Positions 42,847 to 52,734 of a stretch of 64,000 nt of DNA are shown here, piece after piece. Positions within the stretch are counted from its first letter, which is position 1. Each line of letters begins with the position of its first letter. Under the pieces are notes generated by a model. It was not told the DNA's origin and did not search any database. It saw only the letters and a list, made by a program, of their open reading frames with translations. The translations under genes and the position numbers were made by a program. The stretch is from Streptomyces sp. Z26 (GTDB taxonomy: Bacteria; Actinomycetota; Actinomycetes; Streptomycetales; Streptomycetaceae), in assembly GCF_003665095.1 (NCBI RefSeq), contig NZ_RCHV01000002.1:1249501-1313500 (forward strand), given 5' to 3'.

Positions 42847-44256
42847 TTAGGTGGTGAGTAGATCACGTAGACGCTCGGCTGGGGTATCCCAGCCGAGCGT
42901 CTTGCGTGGGCGTCCGTTGAGTTCCTGGGCGACGTGTTCGAGGTCTTCGGGGCTGTGCGCGCTCAGATCGGTGCCCTTGGGGAAGTACTGGCGGAGCAGT
43001 CCGTTGGTGTTCTCGTTGGAGCCGCGTTGCCAGGGGGATGCCGGGGCGCAGAAGTAGACGGGCATGTCGGTGGCCGTGCTGAACTGCTTGTGGCGTGCCA
43101 TCTCGCTGCCCTGGTCCCAGGTGAGGGAGCCGCGCAGGTGGGCGGGCAGGGTCTGGACCGTGGTGACGAGGCCGTCGCGGACGGTCTCGGCGTCGTGGGC
43201 TCCGCCCGGCAGGTGGACCAGCATGGTGTAGCGGGTGCTGCGCTCGACCAGGGTGGCGATCGCGGAACGGCCGTTTGCGCCGATGATCAGGTCGCCTTCC
43301 CAGTGACCGGGCACGGCCCGGTCCTCGACGTCGGCGGGCCGGTCGCTGATCATGATCATCGGGTCGTTGAACCGCGGTGTGCGCCGCTGGGGGTCCCGGC
43401 GTGGTTTGCGGCGGGTCCGGCCGGAGCGGATGGCTGCCTGTACTTCCCGCTTCAGGCCGCCGCGAGCCTGGAAATACAGCGCCTGGTAGATCGTTTCCAC
43501 GCTCACCCGCATGCTCTCGTCGTCGGGATGTTCCCTGCGTAGAGCGTGGCAGATCTGTTCCGGTGACCACCGCCTGCGCAGTCCGTCCTTCACGAAGCGT
43601 CGCAGCCGTCCCTCGCGCAGCAGCTTGCGGTCCTTGGGCCGGGGCCTGCGCGAGGCGGCCGCCCGGTGGGCCGCGTAGGGCTGGTAGCCCTCGCTGCCCG
43701 AGTTCGCGTCGATCTCCCGCTTGACGGTGCTCGCCGACCGTCCCAGGGCCCGTCCGATCGCCCGCAGCGACGTGCCTGTCGCGCGCAGATCGCGGATCCG
43801 TTCACGCTCGGCCAGTGTCAGAAACCGCGGGTCGAGCTGCTTGTCCAGGGCCGTCAGGCCCACCGGTGCTGTGGTCACACCGCACATCGTGACGGTCCCG
43901 GTGGCGTAGTCGACACGGCGCCCGTCGGCATAAGTGCGCGAAGAACTGGTCTTCTTGACGCCCCAGTCCCAGTCCTTGGCCGTGCGCTCGTTCACACCAA
44001 CCTGCCGGGCCGCCACCCGCCGTGCGACACCAGCGGCCCGAAGCCGCTCGTACTCGTCACGCCCGGGATGCCGGCGCGGCAGACGCACCGAAATCCGTCC
44101 GGCCTTCCGAGCCCAACCGAAAGCCGTGTTCCGGTTCACCCCCAGCTCACGCGCCACCACGGTCACATTCCCCACGACATCCAGCCGCGCAAGGAAACGC
44201 TCCCTCAACCCTGCAAGATCATCACGCCCAACAGCCACGGTCCTCGCAACTCCCAC
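42847..44256 (-). CDS. IS30-family transposase
   Basis: The 469-residue transposase has N-terminal helix-turn-helix regions (VARELGVNRNTAFGWARKAG, then a second one at RAIGRALGRSASTVKREI) and a C-terminal DDE catalytic core. The core holds VPGHWEGDLIIG (first Asp), LTWDQGSEM (second Asp) and SNENTNGLLRQYFPKGTDL (Glu), the IS30 signature. GTG 44256 is the most upstream start inside the element; a later Met or GTG is possible. The frame is uninterrupted, so the element may be active. It reads away from cobT. Codon use is GC-rich but less extreme than neighbours (more A-ending codons), as expected for a mobile gene. Confidence 0.95.
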   Translation of the reverse strand: MGVARTVAVGRDDLAGLRERFLARLDVVGNVTVVARELGVNRNTAFGWARKAGRISVRLPRRHPGRDEYERLRAAGVARRVAARQVGVNERTAKDWDWGVKKTSSSRTYADGRRVDYATGTVTMCGVTTAPVGLTALDKQLDPRFLTLAERERIRDLRATGTSLRAIGRALGRSASTVKREIDANSGSEGYQPYAAHRAAASRRPRPKDRKLLREGRLRRFVKDGLRRRWSPEQICHALRREHPDDESMRVSVETIYQALYFQARGGLKREVQAAIRSGRTRRKPRRDPQRRTPRFNDPMIMISDRPADVEDRAVPGHWEGDLIIGANGRSAIATLVERSTRYTMLVHLPGGAHDAETVRDGLVTTVQTLPAHLRGSLTWDQGSEMARHKQFSTATDMPVYFCAPASPWQRGSNENTNGLLRQYFPKGTDLSAHSPEDLEHVAQELNGRPRKTLGWDTPAERLRDLLTT

Positions 44257-44264
44257 AGATCGCA

Positions 44265-44293
44265 GGTGTTGCGAGGACCGTTAGAACCCAAGG
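44265..44293 (-). repeat. IS30-element right inverted repeat
   Basis: GGTGTTGC at the inner side and GAACCCAAGG at the outer end; complementary to 42810-42838 with 5 mismatches. Confidence 0.85.
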
Positions 44294-44295
44294 GC

Positions 44296-44305
44296 AGTCG
44301 GGGCC
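44296..44305 (+). terminator. right arm of an IS-split hairpin
   Basis: AGTCGGGGCC complements GGCCCCGACT at 42784-42793 exactly, across the IS element. About 80 nt separate it from the cobT start. Confidence 0.6.
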
Positions 44306-44375
44306 CTACCCGTACGGGGCGGGTGCCTGCGGGCGGGCCCGGGTGCGCGCCCGCGACCCGCGCGCGCCGGTCGCG

Positions 44376-44381
44376 TAACCT
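44376..44381 (+). promoter_or_regulatory. -10 element of a leaderless cobT transcript
   Basis: TAACCT lies 6 nt before the cobT ATG; no ribosome site is present. It is outside the IS element, so insertion should not remove this promoter's -10, and the -35 zone is also outside. Confidence 0.5.
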
Positions 44382-44387
44382 TCGCGC

Positions 44388-45512
44388 ATGCGTGACGGCA
44401 GCCTGAACCTGGACGACTTCGAAGACCTCATCGAGCGCCCCGACAGCGGCCTCCGCCGCGACGCGGAAGACCGGCGGTCCCGTACCGGCCTGCCGTCGGG
44501 GGCCCTCGGGCGCCTCGACGAGCTGGGCGAGTGGCTCGCCGCGGCCCAGGCGTCCGTACCGGTACGGCCGGTCGTGAGCCCGCGCCTGGTCCTCTTCGCG
44601 GGCGACCACGGCGTGGCCGGGCTGGACGTCTCCGGGCACCCGGCGGGCACGGCCGCACGGCTCGTACGGAGCGCGCTCGACGGCGAGAGCCCCGGCGTGG
44701 TGCTGGCGCGGCGGCTCGGCGTCGAGGTGCGCGTCGTGGACATGGCGGTCGACTGCCCGGCGGACGAGCTGCCGCCGGAGGTGACGCGGCACCGCGTACG
44801 CCGCTCCTCGGGGCGGCTGGACGTCGAGGACACGCTGACCGCCGAGGAGGCGGAGCGGGCATTCCGCGCGGGCATGGCCGTCGCGGACGAGGAGGCCGAC
44901 GCGGGCACCGACCTGGTGGTGCTGGGCGACCTGTCGGTCGGCGGTACGACGGCGGCGGGCACTCTCGTCGCCGCCCTCTGCGGCACCGACGCCTCCGTGG
45001 TGACGGGGCGGGGCGGGGCGGGCATCGACGACCTGGCGTGGATGCGCAAGTGCGCGGCGATCCGGGACGGGCTGCGGCGGGCGCGGCCCGTGCAGAGCGA
45101 CCAGTTGCGGCTGCTGGCGACCGTGGGCGGCGCGGACCTGACGGCGATGACCGGCTTCCTGCTCCAGTGCGCGGTGCGCCGTACGCCCGTGATCCTGGAC
45201 GGTGTCGTCACCGCCGCGTGCGCGCTGGTCGCGCAGCGGGTGGCGTTCCGCGCGCCCGACTGGTGGCTGGCCGGGCAGGGCAACGAGGAACCGGCCCTCC
45301 GCAAGGCCCTCGACCGCATGGCGCTCGAACCGCTGACCGGGCACGGGGTGGCCGTCGGCGGCGGCGTGGGCGCGCTGCTCGCGCTGCCGCTGGTGCAGGC
45401 GGCGGCGCAGCTGGCGGCGGAGCTGCCGGAGCGGGACGGCGACGCGGACGCGGCCGAGCCGGGCGCCACGGACCCGGCGGAGGACGCGGACGCGGCGCTC
45501 GACGCGACCTGA
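44388..45512 (+). CDS. cobT: nicotinate-nucleotide--dimethylbenzimidazole phosphoribosyltransferase
   Basis: The 374-residue enzyme makes alpha-ribazole phosphate from dimethylbenzimidazole and nicotinate mononucleotide for the lower ligand of cobalamin. Family blocks are LVLFAGDHGVAG, DLSVGGTTAAG and LQCAVRRTPVILDG. The C-terminus contains QGNEEPALRKALDRM, near the expected catalytic Glu. An Asp/Ala-rich tail follows after about 345. The ATG has no ribosome site and a -10 hexamer 6 nt upstream, suggesting leaderless expression. cobS follows 57 bp downstream. With cobU these complete the nucleotide loop pathway. Confidence 0.93.
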   Translation: MRDGSLNLDDFEDLIERPDSGLRRDAEDRRSRTGLPSGALGRLDELGEWLAAAQASVPVRPVVSPRLVLFAGDHGVAGLDVSGHPAGTAARLVRSALDGESPGVVLARRLGVEVRVVDMAVDCPADELPPEVTRHRVRRSSGRLDVEDTLTAEEAERAFRAGMAVADEEADAGTDLVVLGDLSVGGTTAAGTLVAALCGTDASVVTGRGGAGIDDLAWMRKCAAIRDGLRRARPVQSDQLRLLATVGGADLTAMTGFLLQCAVRRTPVILDGVVTAACALVAQRVAFRAPDWWLAGQGNEEPALRKALDRMALEPLTGHGVAVGGGVGALLALPLVQAAAQLAAELPERDGDADAAEPGATDPAEDADAALDAT

Positions 45513-45569
45513 CCCGTACTCCCGCAGCCGGAGGTACGGGCCCGTACTCCCGGCGGTAGCCTCCCCGCC

Positions 45570-46415
45570 ATGACCCCGGCAGACCCGGCGCGCCCCGAGG
45601 ACCCCGCAGACCCCACGGACCCCGCGCCCGCGCCGTCCGCGCTCGCCACCGGGCTGCGCTTCGCCTTCGGCACCCTCACCGTGCTGCCCGTACGCGTCAC
45701 CCGCTGGGACCGCGACGCCGCGCGCACGGGCATGCTGTGCGCGCCCGTCGCCGGTGCCGTCGTCGGCCTGGCGGCGGCCGCGCTCGGCGGCGTGCTCCTG
45801 CTGCTCGGCGCCGGGCCGCCGGTGGCCGCCGTCGCCACGGTCGCCGCGACCGCCGCGCTCACCCGGGGGCTTCACCTGGACGGGCTGGCCGACGTGGCCG
45901 ACGGGCTCGGCAGCGGCAGGCCCGCCGAGGACGCGCTGCGGATCATGAAGCAGTCCGACATCGGCCCGTTCGGCGTCCTCACCCTCGTCCTGGTGCTGCT
46001 GGCGCAGACGGCGGCGCTGGCCGAGCTGTACGCCGACGGCTGGGCCACCGGCGCCTCCGCCGCCGCCGTCGCCGCCGTCACGGCCCGCGCCGCCCTCACC
46101 CTCGCCTCCCGCGCGGGCGTGCCCGCGGCCCGCCCCGGCGGGCTGGGCGCGGCGGTCGCGGGCACGGTTCCGGTACGGGCGGCGTACGCGACCGCCGTGG
46201 CGGTCGCCGTACTGGCCGCCCCCGTGGGCGCGGCGGGCGGCGGGGCGGTGGCCGGTGCGGTGGCGTACGCGGCGGCCGTCGTGCTCGCCCTCTGCTGCGG
46301 GGAGTCGCTGCTGCGCCACTGCCTCCGGCGCCTCGGCGGGGTGACCGGCGACGTGTACGGGGCGCTGGCCGAGACGGCCGCCTGCGCCGTACTGGTCGTG
46401 CTCACCCTGGGCTGA
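45570..46415 (+). CDS. cobS: adenosylcobinamide-GDP ribazoletransferase
   Basis: The 281-residue membrane enzyme joins alpha-ribazole to adenosylcobinamide-GDP, the last step of cobalamin assembly, at the cytoplasmic membrane. It has the acidic metal-binding motif GLHLDGLADVADGLGSG (about 100-116), MKQSDIGPFGV, and six to seven helices. Length fits the family. TAGCCT lies 7 nt before ATG 45570, so it could also be leaderless, independent of cobT. Confidence 0.93.
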   Translation: MTPADPARPEDPADPTDPAPAPSALATGLRFAFGTLTVLPVRVTRWDRDAARTGMLCAPVAGAVVGLAAAALGGVLLLLGAGPPVAAVATVAATAALTRGLHLDGLADVADGLGSGRPAEDALRIMKQSDIGPFGVLTLVLVLLAQTAALAELYADGWATGASAAAVAAVTARAALTLASRAGVPAARPGGLGAAVAGTVPVRAAYATAVAVAVLAAPVGAAGGGAVAGAVAYAAAVVLALCCGESLLRHCLRRLGGVTGDVYGALAETAACAVLVVLTLG

Positions 46416-46572
46416 GCGGCGACGGGTCCGTCGCGCCCGCGGACCGTACAGGCGTAGGGTCGCCGGAAACCCGGGCCCGGCCCGGCATACGATGCCCGAA
46501 GTGTCCGCACCACGGACGCGCGCGCCGAATCCGAACCGGCGGCCCCCAAGACGAAAGCAGGTCCCCGCAACC

Positions 46573-48153
<1,581 letters not shown>

Positions 48154-48201
48154 CACCGGACCACCGGACACGTACGCGGTCACGCGTACGACGATCCCGT
48201 G

Positions 48202-48238
48202 CGAAGGCCCCGATCGCTCACGGCGAACGGGGCCTTCG
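48202..48238 (+). terminator. pepA terminator hairpin
   Basis: CGAAGGCCCCG (48202-48212) pairs with CGGGGCCTTCG (48228-48238), a perfect 11-bp stem around a 15-nt loop, 49 nt after pepA. The following 180 nt up to lpdA hold the lpdA leader. Confidence 0.75.
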
Positions 48239-48422
48239 GCGTCCGTACGGGACCCGAGTCCCGTCTTCCGGCAACAAGTGCGAAGATGGTTCCTCGGCAG
48301 GACAGGGCCCCAGCGGCTTCCAACAGAAGACGAGTCCAGGGCCGAACACAGATGCGGCCGCACATACAGCCGCCCGGCCGGTGAGGACCGGCCCCGGCGC
48401 ACCCATGCATGGAGGACGTGAC

Positions 48423-49811
48423 GTGGCGAACGACGCCAGCACCGTTTTCGACCTAGTGATCCTCGGAGGCGGTAGCGGCGGCTATGCCGCTGCCCTGCGC
48501 GCCGCACAGCTGGGTCTCGATGTCGCGCTGATCGAGAAGAACAAGCTCGGTGGCACCTGCCTGCACCAGGGTTGTATTCCCACCAAGGCGCTGCTGCATG
48601 CGGGCGAACTGGCCGACCAGGCGCGCGAGAGCGCCGAGTTCGGCGTGAAGGCGACGTTCGAGGGCATCGACATCGCCGGCGTGCACAAGTACAAGGACGG
48701 CGTCATCGCCGGTCTCTACAAGGGCCTCCAGGGCCTGGTCGCCAGCCGCAAGGTGACCTACGTGGAGGGCGAGGGGCGGCTCGCCTCCCCCACCTCCGTA
48801 CAGGTCAACGGGCAGACGTACGAGGGTCGGCACATCCTGCTGGCGACCGGCTCGGTGCCCAAGTCCCTGCCGGGGCTGGAGATCGACGGCAACCGGATCA
48901 TCTCCTCGGACCACGCGCTCGTCCTCGACCGCGTCCCGCAGTCCGCGATCATCCTCGGCGGCGGCGTCATCGGCGTCGAGTTCGCCTCCGCCTGGAAGTC
49001 GTTCGGCACGGACGTCACCATCGTCGAGGGCCTGCCGCACCTCGTGCCCGCCGAGGACGAGAACAGCTCCAAGCTCCTGGAGCGCGCCTTCCGCAAGCGC
49101 GGTATCGGCTTCTCCCTCGGCTCGTTCTTCGAGAAGGCCGAGTACACCGAGAACGGCGTCCGGGTCTCCCTCGCCAACGGCAAGACGTACGAGGCCGAGG
49201 TGCTGCTCGTCGCCATCGGCCGCGGCCCCGTCTCGCAGGGCCTGGGCTACGAGGAGGCCGGGGTCGCCACCGACCGCGGCTTCGTCCTGGCCGACGAGCT
49301 GTGCCGGACGAACGTCCCGACGGTCTCCGCCGTGGGCGACCTCATCCCCACGCTCCAGCTGGCGCACGTCGGCTTCGCGGAGGGCATCCTCGTCGCCGAG
49401 CGGCTGGCCGGGCTGAACCCGGTGCCGATCGACTACGACGGCGTGCCGCGCGTGACGTACTGCCACCCCGAGGTCGCCTCGGTCGGTGTCACGGAGGCGA
49501 AGGCCAAGGAGGTGTACGGCGCCGACAAGGTCGTGACGCTCAAGTACAACCTCGGCGGCAACGGCCGCAGCCGCATTCTGAAGACCCAGGGCGAGATCAA
49601 GCTCGTCCAGGTACGCGATGGCGCCGTGGTCGGCGTCCACATGGTCGGTGACCGGATCGGCGAGCAGGTGGGCGAAGCCCAGCTGATCTACAACTGGGAG
49701 GCGCTGCCGGCCGAGGTCGCGCAGCTCATCCACGCTCACCCGACGCAGAACGAGGCGCTCGGCGAGGCCCACCTGGCGCTCGCGGGCAAGCCGCTGCACT
49801 CGCACGACTGA
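48423..49811 (+). CDS. lpdA: dihydrolipoyl dehydrogenase (E3)
   Basis: The 462-residue flavoprotein reoxidises dihydrolipoamide for 2-oxoacid dehydrogenase complexes using NAD+. It has the FAD-binding GGGSGGYAAALRAAQ (15-29), the redox disulfide Cys46-Cys51 (GGTCLHQGCIPTK), the NAD-binding GGGVIGVEFASAW and the catalytic His-Glu in HAHPTQNEALGEA. GTG 48423 follows GGAGG by 7 nt. The E2 gene starts 66 bp downstream, so lpdA and the E2 gene are likely one operon. Confidence 0.96.
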   Translation: MANDASTVFDLVILGGGSGGYAAALRAAQLGLDVALIEKNKLGGTCLHQGCIPTKALLHAGELADQARESAEFGVKATFEGIDIAGVHKYKDGVIAGLYKGLQGLVASRKVTYVEGEGRLASPTSVQVNGQTYEGRHILLATGSVPKSLPGLEIDGNRIISSDHALVLDRVPQSAIILGGGVIGVEFASAWKSFGTDVTIVEGLPHLVPAEDENSSKLLERAFRKRGIGFSLGSFFEKAEYTENGVRVSLANGKTYEAEVLLVAIGRGPVSQGLGYEEAGVATDRGFVLADELCRTNVPTVSAVGDLIPTLQLAHVGFAEGILVAERLAGLNPVPIDYDGVPRVTYCHPEVASVGVTEAKAKEVYGADKVVTLKYNLGGNGRSRILKTQGEIKLVQVRDGAVVGVHMVGDRIGEQVGEAQLIYNWEALPAEVAQLIHAHPTQNEALGEAHLALAGKPLHSHD

Positions 49812-49877
49812 CCGCGCCCGCCCGGGGCGCGACGCCACCACGAACATCCGTACTTTCCGTGAGGAGCAACCGAAACC

Positions 49878-51641
49878 ATGGCGGTTTCCGTAACCCTGCC
49901 GGCGCTCGGCGAGAGCGTCACCGAGGGCACCGTCACCCGCTGGCTGAAAGCCGAGGGTGAGCAAGTCGAGGCCGACGAGCCGCTGCTGGAGGTGTCGACC
50001 GACAAGGTCGACACCGAGATCCCCGCCCCCGTGTCGGGCACCCTCGCCTCCATCAAGGTGGCCGAGGACGAGACGGTCGAGGTCGGCGCCGAACTGGCCG
50101 TCATCGACGACGGGAGCGGCGGCGCGCCCGCCGCCGAGCCGGAGCAGGCCGCGCCCGCGCAGCCCGAGCCCGCCCCGGCCCCGCAGGCCGAGCAGGCGCC
50201 CGCGGCCGAGCCGCAGCAGCCCGCGGCGGCCCCGGCCGCTTCGGGCGGCGGCGCGGAGGGCACCGACGTCGTGCTGCCCGCGCTGGGCGAGTCCGTCACC
50301 GAGGGCACCGTGACGCGCTGGCTGAAGGAGGTCGGCGAGTCCGTCGAGGAGGACGAGCCGCTGCTGGAGGTGTCGACGGACAAGGTCGACACCGAGATCC
50401 CGGCGCCCGCGGCGGGCACCCTGCTGGAGATCGTGGTGGGCGAGGACGAGACGGCGGAGGTCGGCGCCAAGCTGGCCGTCATCGGCTCCGGCTCCCCCGC
50501 GCCCGCGCCCGCCGCGGCCCCGGCGCAGCCCGCCCCCGCGCAGCAGGCGCCCGCGCAGCCCGAGCCCACCCCGGCACCGGCACCGGCGGCTCCGCAGCCG
50601 CAGGCCGCGCCCGCCCAGCCCGCACCGGCGGCGGCGCCCGCGCCGACCCCGGCTCCGGCCCCGGTCCAGCAGGCCCCCGCCGCCCCGGCGGCCGCGCCCG
50701 CCGCGTCCGAGGCCGACGGCGCGTACGTCACGCCGCTCGTCCGCAAGCTGGCGGCCGAGCACGGGGTGAACCTGGCGAGCGTCAAGGGCACCGGCGTCGG
50801 TGGCCGTATCCGCAAGCAGGACGTCACGGCCGCGGCCGAGGCGGCCCGCGCGGCGCAGCCGAGCGCGCCCGCCGCGGCGGCGCCGAAGGCCCAGTCCGTG
50901 TCGCTGGAGCCGTCGCCGCTGCGCGGCCAGACGGTGAAGCTGCCGCGGATCCGCAAGGTCATCGGCGACAACATGATGAAGGCCCTGCACGGGCAGGCGC
51001 AGCTGTCGAGCATGGTCGAGGTGGACGTCACCAAGATCATGAAGCTGCGGGCGCGCGCGAAGGACTCGTTCGCGCAGCGCGAGGGCGTCAAGCTCTCCCC
51101 GATGCCGTTCTTCGTCAAGGCCGCCGTCCAGGGCCTGAAGGCGCACGCGGGCATCAACGCGCGGCTGAACGAGGACGAGGGCACCATCACCTACTTCGAC
51201 ACCGAGAACGTCGGTATCGCGGTGGACTCCGAGAAGGGCCTGATGACCCCGGTCATCAAGGCGGCCGGTGACCTCAACATCGCGGGCATCGCGCGCAAGA
51301 CCGCGGAGCTGGCGGGCAACGTACGGGCGAACAAGATCAGCCCGGACGACCTGGCGGGCGCGACGTTCACGATCAGCAACACCGGTTCGCGCGGCGCGCT
51401 GTTCGACACGATCATCGTGCCTCCCGGTCAGGCGGCGATCCTCGGCGTCGGCGCCACCGTCAAGCGCCCGGTGGTCCTGGACCACCCGGAGCTGGGCGAG
51501 ACGATCGCGGTGCGCCACATGACGTACCTGACGCTCTCCTACGACCACCGCCTGGTGGACGGCGCGGACGCCGCCCGCTACCTGACGGCGGTCAAGGCGG
51601 TACTGGAGGCGGGCGAGTTCGAGGTCGAGCTGGGCCTCTGA
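49878..51641 (+). CDS. sucB: dihydrolipoamide acyltransferase (E2) with two lipoyl domains
   Basis: The 587-residue E2 has two lipoyl domains (lipoyl-Lys at Lys43 and Lys169, both in EVSTDKVDTEIP). Two long Ala/Pro/Gln linkers, a peripheral-subunit-binding domain (about 276-312, VTPLVRKLAAEHGVNLASVKGTG) and the acyltransferase core (about 350-587) follow. The catalytic His557 and Asp561 lie in YDHRLVDGAD. It is usually annotated as succinyltransferase SucB. In actinobacteria one E2 serves pyruvate dehydrogenase and is shared with the 2-oxoglutarate complex, and the neighbours lpdA (E3) and aceE (E1p) support that here. A 16-bp terminator hairpin follows. Confidence 0.95.
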   Translation: MAVSVTLPALGESVTEGTVTRWLKAEGEQVEADEPLLEVSTDKVDTEIPAPVSGTLASIKVAEDETVEVGAELAVIDDGSGGAPAAEPEQAAPAQPEPAPAPQAEQAPAAEPQQPAAAPAASGGGAEGTDVVLPALGESVTEGTVTRWLKEVGESVEEDEPLLEVSTDKVDTEIPAPAAGTLLEIVVGEDETAEVGAKLAVIGSGSPAPAPAAAPAQPAPAQQAPAQPEPTPAPAPAAPQPQAAPAQPAPAAAPAPTPAPAPVQQAPAAPAAAPAASEADGAYVTPLVRKLAAEHGVNLASVKGTGVGGRIRKQDVTAAAEAARAAQPSAPAAAAPKAQSVSLEPSPLRGQTVKLPRIRKVIGDNMMKALHGQAQLSSMVEVDVTKIMKLRARAKDSFAQREGVKLSPMPFFVKAAVQGLKAHAGINARLNEDEGTITYFDTENVGIAVDSEKGLMTPVIKAAGDLNIAGIARKTAELAGNVRANKISPDDLAGATFTISNTGSRGALFDTIIVPPGQAAILGVGATVKRPVVLDHPELGETIAVRHMTYLTLSYDHRLVDGADAARYLTAVKAVLEAGEFEVELGL

Positions 51642-51665
51642 CCCGCACCGCACGCACGGCCCGTA

Positions 51666-51703
51666 CGGCGGCCCCGCCCGGAACGCACCGGGCGGGGCCG
51701 CCG
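51666..51703 (+). terminator. lpdA-sucB operon terminator
   Basis: A 16-bp perfect stem pairs 51666-51681 (CGGCGGCCCCGCCCGG) with 51688-51703 (CCGGGCGGGGCCGCCG), loop AACGCA, 24 nt past the stop. Confidence 0.85.
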
Positions 51704-51832
51704 TCGTCGTACGGGTCCCGGCGCGGGTCGTGCGCACGACTGTGACGCACGGCCCGTGTGCCGTATCCCGCACACCGTGTGCGGCCCCGCGCCGTAGGGT
51801 TCGGGGCACCAGCCGCCCCTGAGGAGCACGCC

Positions 51833-52456
51833 ATGACGCCGCCCGTCGTCCACTCGCTGCGCGAGCAGATCCGTGAGCACCTCGTGGAGGGGATCGTCAG
51901 CGGGCGCTGGAAGCCGGGCGAGCGGATCGTGGAGCGGCGGATCGCGGTGGAGCTGGAGGTCAGCCAGACGCCCGTACGGGAGGCGCTGCGCGAGCTGGAG
52001 GCGCTGCGGCTGATCGAGTCGGTGCCCAACAAGGGCGTACGCGTGCGGGAGTTGACCGCCGCCGACCTGGAGGAGATCTACCCGGTGCGGGCGGGCCTGG
52101 AGCAGCTCGCCGCGGAGCTGGCCGCGCCCGCGCTGGCGGCGGACGCGTCCAGGCTGGAGCCGCACGTCACGGCGTTGTACGGGGCGGACCGGGGCGGGGA
52201 CGGGGAGGCGCAGGTCCGGCACACGGTGGCGTTCCACCGGGAGCTGGTGCGGGCCTCGGGGAACAGCGTGCTGCTGCACACCTGGGAGTCGCTGGGCATC
52301 GAGGTGTGGACGGCGCTGTCGATCCGTTGGCTGGGCACGGTGCAGGAGTCGTACGCGGAGGAGCACGCGGCGGTGCTGGAGGCGTTCCGGCGGGGGGCGC
52401 CGCGGATCGGTGAGCTGGTCCGGGACCATGTGCTGGGGTGCGCGCCCCGGCCCTGA
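51833..52456 (+). CDS. GntR-family regulator with FCD domain
   Basis: The 207-residue regulator has an N-terminal winged helix (about 8-75, LREQIREHLVEGIVSGRWKPGERI to VSQTPVREALRELEALRL) and an all-helical FCD ligand-binding domain (about 80-200) with His ligands (HTVAFHRELV). FCD proteins bind a metal and often an organic acid. ATG 51833 follows TGAGGAG. It lies just upstream of aceE in the same direction with a 278-bp gap. A palindrome in the aceE promoter (52592-52606) is a candidate operator, so it may be the local regulator of pyruvate dehydrogenase, like PdhR in enterobacteria. This link is inferred. Confidence 0.9.
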   Translation: MTPPVVHSLREQIREHLVEGIVSGRWKPGERIVERRIAVELEVSQTPVREALRELEALRLIESVPNKGVRVRELTAADLEEIYPVRAGLEQLAAELAAPALAADASRLEPHVTALYGADRGGDGEAQVRHTVAFHRELVRASGNSVLLHTWESLGIEVWTALSIRWLGTVQESYAEEHAAVLEAFRRGAPRIGELVRDHVLGCAPRP

Positions 52457-52589
52457 CGGGGAGCGCGCCGCCACGGGCGGCCTGTCCGCCGCCGTCACCG
52501 CCCGGTACCGGGCGCGCACGGCCCGGTCACCGCTCGCGGCACCTGGTGCCCAATTCCACGGCACGGAATGCCAATTTCACCGGAAACCT

Positions 52590-52619
52590 TTGATCGATCA
52601 TCGATCGCAGGCTTACAGT
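52590..52619 (+). promoter_or_regulatory. aceE promoter overlapping a 7-1-7 palindrome
   Basis: TTGATC (52590-52595), an 18-nt spacer and TACAGT (52614-52619) form a good promoter. GATCGAT-C-ATCGATC (52592-52606) is a perfect palindrome that covers the -35 and part of the spacer. A repressor bound there would block the polymerase. The surrounding 60 nt are AT-rich for this genome. Confidence 0.65.
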
Positions 52620-52734
52620 CCGAGTGCTGGGACGCGACCCTGTCCTGCCTGCCAAGCGGACCCACCGGTCACCTGCCGGTCCCCCGCACCACAGCGTCCA
52701 GCTCAGCTGTCCGCCCGTCCGGAAGGTGGCCACC

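Larger units (their letters stand above)
42810..44293 (-). mobile_element. IS30-family insertion sequence, complete
   Basis: A 1.48-kb element has a single intact transposase gene and imperfect 29-bp terminal inverted repeats (42810-42838 and 44265-44293, 24 of 29 positions alike, both outer ends CCTTGGGTTC). Flanking target duplication is not clear: the 2-3 nt next to each end do not match unambiguously. It sits between the 67-aa gene and cobT, apparently in the loop of a terminator. Confidence 0.9.

Noticed and set aside
42806..44297. Target-site duplication of the IS30 element
   Set aside because: Two- and three-base repeats next to the ends can be drawn in several ways (GG, CC, GC), none convincing, so none is claimed.
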